Shown here piece by piece: positions 7,085-14,100 of a stretch of 17,394 nucleotides of DNA. Numbering within the stretch: the stretch's first letter is position 1; each line of letters starts with the position of its first letter. The notes below the pieces were generated by a model. The model had not been told where the DNA came from. It ran no database searches and was given only the letters and a program-made list of their open reading frames with translations. Source of the DNA: UBA1413 sp964567485 (GTDB lineage: Bacteria > Bacteroidota > Bacteroidia > Bacteroidales > Prolixibacteraceae); assembly GCA_964567485.1 (NCBI GenBank), contig CAZMMX010000055.1, positions 1 to 17,394 of the forward strand. The letters run 5' to 3'. Made by a program: the position numbers and the translations under genes.

Positions 7085-10000
7085 TTAAAATGATAATTGA
7101 ACACCAAACATGTAGAGTCTCCTGGATCCCTGGATCCCGTTATCGGTATCGGCGTTTCCGTTATAGCTGTTCCCCATGACGCCGGTTTCAGGATCGGTAT
7201 ACCTTTTAGCGGCAGGTCCCAGGGTGATCAGGTTATTTCCGGTGACATACATACGGAGGTTCTCGACCATCATCCTGCGGCTGACCGCTTTGGGCAGGGT
7301 ATAGCCCAATGTCAGGTTTCTCAGACGCCAGTAAGGATTGTCAAACACAAAGTTGGTGGCATACTTGACGGTGGCAGAATACTGGGTATAAGACCACCGT
7401 GGAATATCGACTCCCGTGTCACCGGGCTTCTGCCATCTGTTCTCCACCAGGTCCTGGACCATACCAATCCCCGGACGGTTCATGATGCGTTCCTTGTAGG
7501 TATAGTCCGAGATTTTCGATCCATGGGAGAAATACCACATGAAGGAGAAATCGAAGCCTTTCAGTTGGAAACTATTGGTGATGGCACCGAACATTTTGGG
7601 AAGGGCAGAACCACAGTAGACGTAATCATCGGTAGTCACCGCAGAGGTACTCTCGGTACGTTTCCACTGACCTGTCCATTCGCCACTGCTGTCTCTCTCC
7701 TTGATCAGCCAACCGGGCAACCCGGTCTCGGGATTGACGCCATCGTACTGAGGGGCAATAAATTCATAGATGGACTTACCCTCTTCCATTTTGTAGGTAC
7801 AGGCCGTTCCCGAATAGGTATAAGAGCCGGTGGGCAGGTAAGTCACCTCATTCTTCAGGGTGCTCACGTTGGCATCGATGGTCCAGTTGAAATCCCTTTT
7901 GTTGATGATACTGGCATTGATGGTAAACTCAAAGCCGCTGTTGCGCAGGTCGCCGATGTTGGTGTTGTAGCCAGAAGCGTCGCCCACCTGTGCTGAAACC
8001 GGCAGCTCCTTGTAAAAGAGGAGATCTTTGGAGGTACGGGAATAGTATTCCAGCGTACCGCTTAACCGTTTGAAGACCGAAAAATCAAGGCCCACATTCC
8101 ACTGGTGGTTACTTTCCCATTTCAGGTCAGGAGTGCTGTAGGTGGCGGGTTTTAATCCGGGTTCCAGGTAAAGGTTATCGCTGGTATAGGTTCCCTGGTA
8201 GGCATAAAGGACTTCACCTCCGGCTTTGCCGTTACTGGCATTACGAACGATGAGGCGGTCATTGCCGGTGGTACCGTAACTTCCCCTGAGGGCCAGGTTG
8301 TCGAGCCATTTGGCATCTTCCAGGAAACTCTCTTTTGAGATTCTCCAGGAGGCTCCCGTCGACCAGAAGGTGCCCCACCGGTTCTCAGCGCTGAAGCGGG
8401 AAGAACCATCTTCACGCACCGAAGCCGAGAGGTAGTACTTGTTCATGAAGTTATAGTCTACCTTTCCGAAGAAGGAGAGCAGGGCATAGTTGTCATGTCC
8501 TCCCCACACGCCAAACTCCTTGGTCGTATTGGCCAGTTCGTATTTGCCCAGTTCCATGATGCCTGAACCCCAGCCCTGTTCGTAATGGTCATCCCATTTG
8601 TACCACTCATGTCCGACCATGGCTGTCACATTGTTTTCCCCAAAGCTCCAGTTGCCCGACAATACATTGTTCCAGGTAAGAGACCTCTTATTGTAGTCAT
8701 AACGACTGGCATACCCCCCGTCGGCCAGGATCGAAATCCCGTAGGGAGCAGTCTGTCCACTTCCATGAACGGCAGAGCTGTAATTCATCGACCGGTACCA
8801 GTAGTCATCACTATTGAGGGCTGTCCTGAAATTGAGATGGGCAGGGAGTACAAACTCCATAAAGAACTGTGACGACATAATATGGCCCATATTGGAATCA
8901 TAACTGTCGTCATTGTCATTATCCCAGTAATTCCCCGCGTTATTCAGGACCTGAATCCCAAAGAAGTTATTGGTGTATTTGCCATAGTCATACATTCTTT
9001 CCCCTGTTTTTTCGGAATAGATCCAGTCGGTATTATCGATGTTCCGCAACCAGGGTGAGGAAAGGGTGGTGGTAAAGTTGGCGGCACGGCTAGCGCCGGC
9101 AGAGATATTCTGACGGTTCCTCGAGTAGGAAAGACTACCTCCGGCATTCCACCACTCTTTCAGTTTGGTGGTGACGTTGGTTCTGAAGGAATAGCGTTCG
9201 TAGAACTGGCTGTTGCCATATCCCTGGTCATCGAGGAACCCCCCCGAGAAGAAATAGGTGGTTTTCCCGTCATTGGTGGTTCCGCTCACGTCGACGCTGT
9301 AGTCCTGGCGCAATTTACGCGAGAAAATGGCTCCGTAAACATCCCAATCACTTTCCTCCCAGGCATATTCCAGTTTGGGGTTCATATAGGGATTTCCCTG
9401 GCCATCATGCAGGACATAGTTCTCATTGATATATTTGAACGGAGTCACATAGGTCGTTTCCCCCTTTGAATTGGTGATGGCTTTGACCTGTTTTTTCAGA
9501 GCATTATTGGAAGCGTAATCCCCGGCGGCCTGAGGAGTCATCCCATCATAATAGACCGCATCATAATAAAGGGCATACCAGGTATTTTCGAGTTGCTGGT
9601 AAGGATTGGCCTTCACAGGGTTCGGAACGGCATTGTCGGAAGTTCCCCAGGCTCCGCGGAAGTTGATTTGGGGACCGCTCGATTTTCCCTTTTTGGTAGT
9701 AATGACGACCACGCCATTGGCGGCACGTGAACCGTAGAGTGAAGTGGCGGCGGCATCTTTCAGAATCGTCATGGCCTCAATGTCCGAAGGACTAATCTGA
9801 TTCAAATCCCCGTCATAGGGCATCCCATCGACGATATAGAGAGGGTCAGCTTTCCCCGACATCGAGGAAATACCACGAATCTCAATACGGGTATTCCCAC
9901 CGGGATTCCCCTGCACGTTCACGACATTGACCCCGGCCGACATCCCCTGCAGGGATTCAGCAAAGCCCGTTCCCATCACTTTTTCCAGTTGCTCCGACTT

Positions 10001-10525
10001 GACCACCGATGCCGAACCGGTAAAGGTGGATTTTTTCTGTGTTCCGTAGGCTACAATAACCACTTCATCAAGATATTCCGAATCTACAGCCAGCACCACA
10101 TCAAAGGTGGTTCGGCCCTCAGTGCTAATGGTTTGTTCCAAAAAACCGATAAAGGAGATCCTGATTGATGCGTTGTTCGCCACCTCGAGGGAGAACCTGC
10201 CGTTCACATCGGTAACCGTTCCGTGTGTCGTTCCCGACTCGACAATATTGGCTCCAATGATCAATTCTCCCTGTGAATCTTTAATGGTTCCGGAGATAAT
10301 TTTTTTCTGCTGCTGGGCAAAGGAGCCCTCTGCACCACCTTCGGTACCGGCAAGAAAAGCCGGAAAACCGGAATCTGAACTAAAAATCCCGTTTCCTGCG
10401 CTGACCGGAGCCGACATGGCGCTGAAAAAAACGGTAAATAATAAAATGAGGGTAGTCCGCATGACCTCATAAAAAGGATACATGCGCTCTTTTCTGTTTA
10501 GAATTACACCCTGCAAATTGTTCAT
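7085..10525 (-). CDS. SusC/RagA-family TonB-dependent outer-membrane transporter (no STN domain)
   Basis: 1,146 residues, within the usual range for SusC-like proteins. The signal sequence lies in VMRTTLILLFTVFFSAMSAPVSAG (about 21-44) behind a 20-residue leader; Met15 and Met22 are possible alternative starts. Residues 45-75 are a low-complexity linker. A CarboxypepD_reg-like domain follows (IISGTIKDSQGELIIGANI ... VNGRFSLEV, about 76-145), then the TonB box DEVVIVAYGTQKK (153-165), the plug (about 168-280, with the family signature LYGSRAANGVVVITTKKGK), and the 22-strand barrel ending in MFGVQLSF with a terminal Phe. It should import oligosaccharides in a complex with the SusD-like protein encoded 20 bp downstream. 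The STN domain that accepts FecR signalling in many relatives is absent, although the long N-terminal leader resembles the leaders of STN-containing types. A FecR-like fragment lies just upstream. Confidence 0.95.
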   Translation of the reverse strand: MNNLQGVILNRKERMYPFYEVMRTTLILLFTVFFSAMSAPVSAGNGIFSSDSGFPAFLAGTEGGAEGSFAQQQKKIISGTIKDSQGELIIGANIVESGTTHGTVTDVNGRFSLEVANNASIRISFIGFLEQTISTEGRTTFDVVLAVDSEYLDEVVIVAYGTQKKSTFTGSASVVKSEQLEKVMGTGFAESLQGMSAGVNVVNVQGNPGGNTRIEIRGISSMSGKADPLYIVDGMPYDGDLNQISPSDIEAMTILKDAAATSLYGSRAANGVVVITTKKGKSSGPQINFRGAWGTSDNAVPNPVKANPYQQLENTWYALYYDAVYYDGMTPQAAGDYASNNALKKQVKAITNSKGETTYVTPFKYINENYVLHDGQGNPYMNPKLEYAWEESDWDVYGAIFSRKLRQDYSVDVSGTTNDGKTTYFFSGGFLDDQGYGNSQFYERYSFRTNVTTKLKEWWNAGGSLSYSRNRQNISAGASRAANFTTTLSSPWLRNIDNTDWIYSEKTGERMYDYGKYTNNFFGIQVLNNAGNYWDNDNDDSYDSNMGHIMSSQFFMEFVLPAHLNFRTALNSDDYWYRSMNYSSAVHGSGQTAPYGISILADGGYASRYDYNKRSLTWNNVLSGNWSFGENNVTAMVGHEWYKWDDHYEQGWGSGIMELGKYELANTTKEFGVWGGHDNYALLSFFGKVDYNFMNKYYLSASVREDGSSRFSAENRWGTFWSTGASWRISKESFLEDAKWLDNLALRGSYGTTGNDRLIVRNASNGKAGGEVLYAYQGTYTSDNLYLEPGLKPATYSTPDLKWESNHQWNVGLDFSVFKRLSGTLEYYSRTSKDLLFYKELPVSAQVGDASGYNTNIGDLRNSGFEFTINASIINKRDFNWTIDANVSTLKNEVTYLPTGSYTYSGTACTYKMEEGKSIYEFIAPQYDGVNPETGLPGWLIKERDSSGEWTGQWKRTESTSAVTTDDYVYCGSALPKMFGAITNSFQLKGFDFSFMWYFSHGSKISDYTYKERIMNRPGIGMVQDLVENRWQKPGDTGVDIPRWSYTQYSATVKYATNFVFDNPYWRLRNLTLGYTLPKAVSRRMMVENLRMYVTGNNLITLGPAAKRYTDPETGVMGNSYNGNADTDNGIQGSRRLYMFGVQLSF

Positions 10526-10672
10526 AAGCTTGTAATTTTTTGATTAATAGACAAATTTTGATTGGCTGGTTTGTGAAAACCTTTATCAAAAGGCTCTCTT
10601 ATCCTCAATCCGAGGATCTGCGATTCATTGGGTCATTTATCACATAGGCATAAATATTAGATATTACATAGG
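10526..10672 (-). promoter_or_regulatory. Leader region of the susC-like gene with two small hairpins
   Basis: This AT-rich stretch lies between the upstream terminator and the susC-like start, so it should hold the promoter and 5' leader. Two inverted repeats stand out: ATCCTC/GAGGAT (10601-10606 with 10612-10617, 5-nt loop) and CCTTT/AAAGG (10580-10584 with 10589-10593, 4-nt loop). I searched for the Bacteroidota promoter pair TTTG and TAnnTTTG. Single near matches exist (AAAATTTG, TATTTATG), but none has a TTTG-like box at the right distance, so I do not place the promoter precisely. Confidence 0.35.
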
Positions 10673-10705
10673 AAAAAAGAAGGCTGCCTCACGCTGACGG
10701 TAGCC
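10673..10705 (-). terminator. Probable intrinsic terminator after the FecR-like fragment
   Basis: On the minus strand GGCTACC (10699-10705) pairs with GGCAGCC (10682-10688), one mismatch, across a 10-nt loop, and is followed by a T-rich run (complement of 10673-10681). It lies about 20 bp after the stop codon of the small gene and would separate it from the susC-like transcript. Confidence 0.6.
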
Positions 10706-10727
10706 GGCGGGAAAAATACGCTGAACT

Positions 10728-11027
10728 TCAATTAAAACCAGAAAGCCAGGAGGGTATCCATGAAATAGGACTTTCGGAAGTGATACGACTTTCCTTTCGC
10801 TGCACATAAGCAAGTGGATCTTCCTTCGGAAGTTTTGCTTTGTTAAAGTACAGGAAGACAGCGTCGAAGACCATCTTTTCAAACATGAAGGATCGGAATC
10901 TTTCTTCAGATTCCTCCACCCATTCCCTGATGAATCTCTCTTCAGGAAAGGTCGTATATCCGCCGAAAAAACGAAGCAATAGTGCTTGATCTTTCAATAA
11001 ACCCTGATAATCAGAGGTATAATTCAT
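10728..11027 (-). CDS. Short FecR-like anti-sigma N-terminal domain protein, probably a truncated remnant
   Basis: 99 residues. The first three quarters read like the cytoplasmic N-terminus of Bacteroidota FecR anti-sigma factors: ALLLRFFGGYTTFPEERFIREWVEESEERFRSF followed by a helix MVFDAVFLYFNK. In FecR this domain binds an ECF sigma factor and is followed by one membrane helix and a periplasmic FecR domain, about 300-390 residues in all. Here the reading frame ends with an unremarkable tail (SESPISWIPSWLSGFN), and I see no membrane helix in any frame before the terminator. There is no ECF sigma gene on its 5' side; the BspA-like gene is there instead. An in-frame TAA a few codons upstream of the ATG rules out an extended start. 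It may be a decaying regulator, or a small free anti-sigma protein. The homology is recognised by eye only. Confidence 0.55.
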   Translation of the reverse strand: MNYTSDYQGLLKDQALLLRFFGGYTTFPEERFIREWVEESEERFRSFMFEKMVFDAVFLYFNKAKLPKEDPLAYVQRKESRITSESPISWIPSWLSGFN

Positions 11028-11134
11028 GTCCGTACGTTACTTTCTCCGTCAGGAAAGTAGGAATTATAACTCAACCCATCATGGGGATCTGCTTCCGGAA
11101 TAACATAATTTAATATTTAATTAACCAACAACCG

Positions 11135-14100
11135 TTACCGTGAGGGGACTATTCCTGATTTAACATCAGCATTCTCAATGGTGAGGGTATCGGAAGTGTT
11201 GACCTTCATTCTGTACCCTTTTCCAGGGATGAAGGCACCGATGTTGTTCTGCCAGCCGCCGAAGGATCCAAAATCTTCGATGGCATTACCTTTTTCGTCC
11301 TGTACTTTAACCAGTGAATGGCGGTCAATGAGTTGTTGGACCACCTCCATGGCCTCTGCCGGGGATTGTTTTGGGAAACTGACGATATTCCAGCCGGTTT
11401 TGAGGGGTATCTTTGGGGGCAATACCGCAGGAGTGCCGTTGATGGGCAGGATGCAATTGCCGGTGACTTTCACCTTGTACCCCTCAGTCAGGGTCCAATC
11501 GCCGATGGTGTTGGTCCACCCCGCACTAAAACCGGTATCTTCCAGTACATTCCCGGCCTCATCCTGGACCTTCTCCAGAAGCCCCCCGGTGATCAGAGGC
11601 TGAAAGAGCACTTCCAGGTCAGATTCAGTCAGCAACAGTGGTGAAGAGAAAATATTCCATCCCCGGGTCAGAGGAATGGGCATTGGGGTCTCGGGTGGGG
11701 AGAATTCCTCCATATGGAAGAAATCCTTCCATTGGTCAGCGTTCTGGTAGGCCGCCAGGGAACCATAAGGAACATGCAAAACGCAGAGAGATTTATCTAC
11801 CTCGAAGAAGACATTGGGGGAAGGGGTTAAATCGATCGGAACCCCAGGATAAGCAAATATGGATAAAAGCCCCCTACACTGAAAAGCCGATGTTCCGATG
11901 GCCGTCACCGCAGGGTACAAGGAAAGCGTGGTTATATTTTCACAATCCTTGAACGCATTAACGCCGACCGCTCCGGAACGGATCTCCGCCGATACCAGGT
12001 TTGTACAATGCTCAAAGGAACTGGCCCCGATGACAGTAACATTCCCGGGAATGATCATTTTTGTCAGTTTGTTGCACCAATAAAAGGCTTGTTCACCGAT
12101 GGAAGTGAGTTCCCCGGGGAAGACTACATCCGCTATTTCATGGCATTGCATAAAGGCCACTTTCTCAATGGTTTTGACTGAAGGCGGAAACCGGAAGGTA
12201 TGGAGGAAACTTAACCCCCTGAACATTGACAAGTCATAGAAGGCCGATTCAGGAATGGCATCAGCAGGATAATTGACCATGCTGTTCCCGGCAGGCCCTT
12301 CCGTTCCGGTGTAAGCCACGATGACCGCTTCGCTGAGGTCGATGACGGTGACCTCAGGGATTTCATCCCTGAGGGTTTTGAAATCCCGGGCATCGATGGT
12401 TCCCTTAATGGTGAGGTATTCCGGGGGATCCATACCTGCGATCAGGTCATCGAGTCCTCCCGGGGTGACCTCCAGTTTGCCGTATTGCGTCAACCTGACG
12501 ATCTGCGGTTCCAGTCCGTCAGCAGTGACTGTAATGAAGGCGGTTCGGCTGCCCGGGCCGGAAAACGGCTCCACAAACAGTTGTAGCGGGATGATCCCTG
12601 AAGAGCGTTTCAGTGAAACGAAGGTGACCCAGGGCTGGTCTGATGTCACCTGCCAGTTGCCGCTGGAGGTGACGGATAATTCCAGAGTATCGGCAGCCTC
12701 TCCGGCACAGAGCTTGTACTGGCTGACGAATAAACCTGCCATTTCCACGATATTCAGAAAATCCTTCCACCGTTCAGCGGCGCGGTAGGCTGGCCCCGAC
12801 CCCGTGGGCACGTATAGGGTACAGCCCAGGGGACTGACTCCCCTGAATACGTTTTCAAAGGGCGTCAAATCAGCAGGGATAACGGCATGGACCTTCAAAG
12901 AGACCAGACTCCCGCAGTTCAAAAACACATAATCATCGAGCGAGAGCCATGGAGAATAGAGGGTAACGGTATTTAACTGTGCGCATCGTGAGAAGGCGCT
13001 GTTATCGATAACCCTGGAATAGACGTCGGCAGTTTGCAGACCCGCGCAATTGTAAAAGGCATACCGGCCCAGGACAGCCACAGAGGCAGGAATGGTCACA
13101 TGGGTCAGTGCATTGCATTCCATGAATGCCGTTTCGCCGATGGAAGTCACCGAAGAGGGAATGGTCAGGTTGATGAGGTTTTGGCACTTCGCAAAGGCCG
13201 ACCTTTCAATCGATTTGATGTTGGGCCCCAAAATCAGCGTGGTCAGGGCAGAACAGCCCCAAAAAGCCTGAAAGCTGACCGTCCGGGTGTGGATCTCAGC
13301 ATTAGCGAGTCCCTGGCACTCTTGAAAAACCGTGTTTCCCAGTAAAGTAACCGTTTCCGGGATCATGATGGAAGTCAATCCCGAACAGTACACAAAGGCA
13401 GCATCCATGATTGAAGAGACCGTCGGGGGAATCTCCAGGGCCGTCATCCCACTGCATGAAAAAAACGCCTGCGTGCCGATGGTCTCTACAGAAGCGGGAA
13501 TAACAGGACTCCCGGTCAGGGACACAGGGCACTGGATCAGGAGCGTCTTCTCCTTATTGAAGAGCATTCCATTTCCGGAAGAGTAACGGGGATGGTCATT
13601 GGCCACCGTCAGGGAGGCACTGCATCCGGCAAAAGCCGACACGCCGACGGAGTCCACCAGGGAAGTGATAAAATAATCGGATAATCCTTTACAGTTGAAG
13701 AAGGAGGCATACCCGACAGCGGTGATCCCGGCAGGAGGCAGAAATTTCTTCAGGGTATTCTTCCCGAAATACTGGGAGATGTTATCAATGGTCACCTTGG
13801 TGCAAAAGGCAAAGGCAGGGATGGAATGGGCCGGGTAAATCGCCCAGTTGGATTGTGAAGTGCCTGACATATCGGTTCCTTCGGTACCTTCATAGGCCAT
13901 GATGACTGTATTGCTGAGGTCAATGAATTCCAATTCGGGCATGGCATCGCGCATGGTCCTGAAATCGCGGGCGTCGATGGTTCCCGACAGGGTCAGGGCA
14001 TGGGTTGTGTTGAGGCTCGTTGACTGGGTCAGGAGATCGTTAAGGGTTCCTGCGGAAACCGTGATCATCGGGCTTTGTTCGATGGTGACCGTGTGATCTT

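Noticed and set aside
7097..7996. 299-codon open frame on the plus strand
   Set aside because: Antisense to the C-terminal part of the susC-like gene; no signal peptide, domain or spacing that supports it.
11028..11134. Terminator or promoter between the BspA-like gene and the FecR-like fragment
   Set aside because: Only an ACTTTC/GAAAGT pair (11039-11058) and AT-rich sequence are present; no stem plus T-run and no spaced promoter boxes that I can defend.
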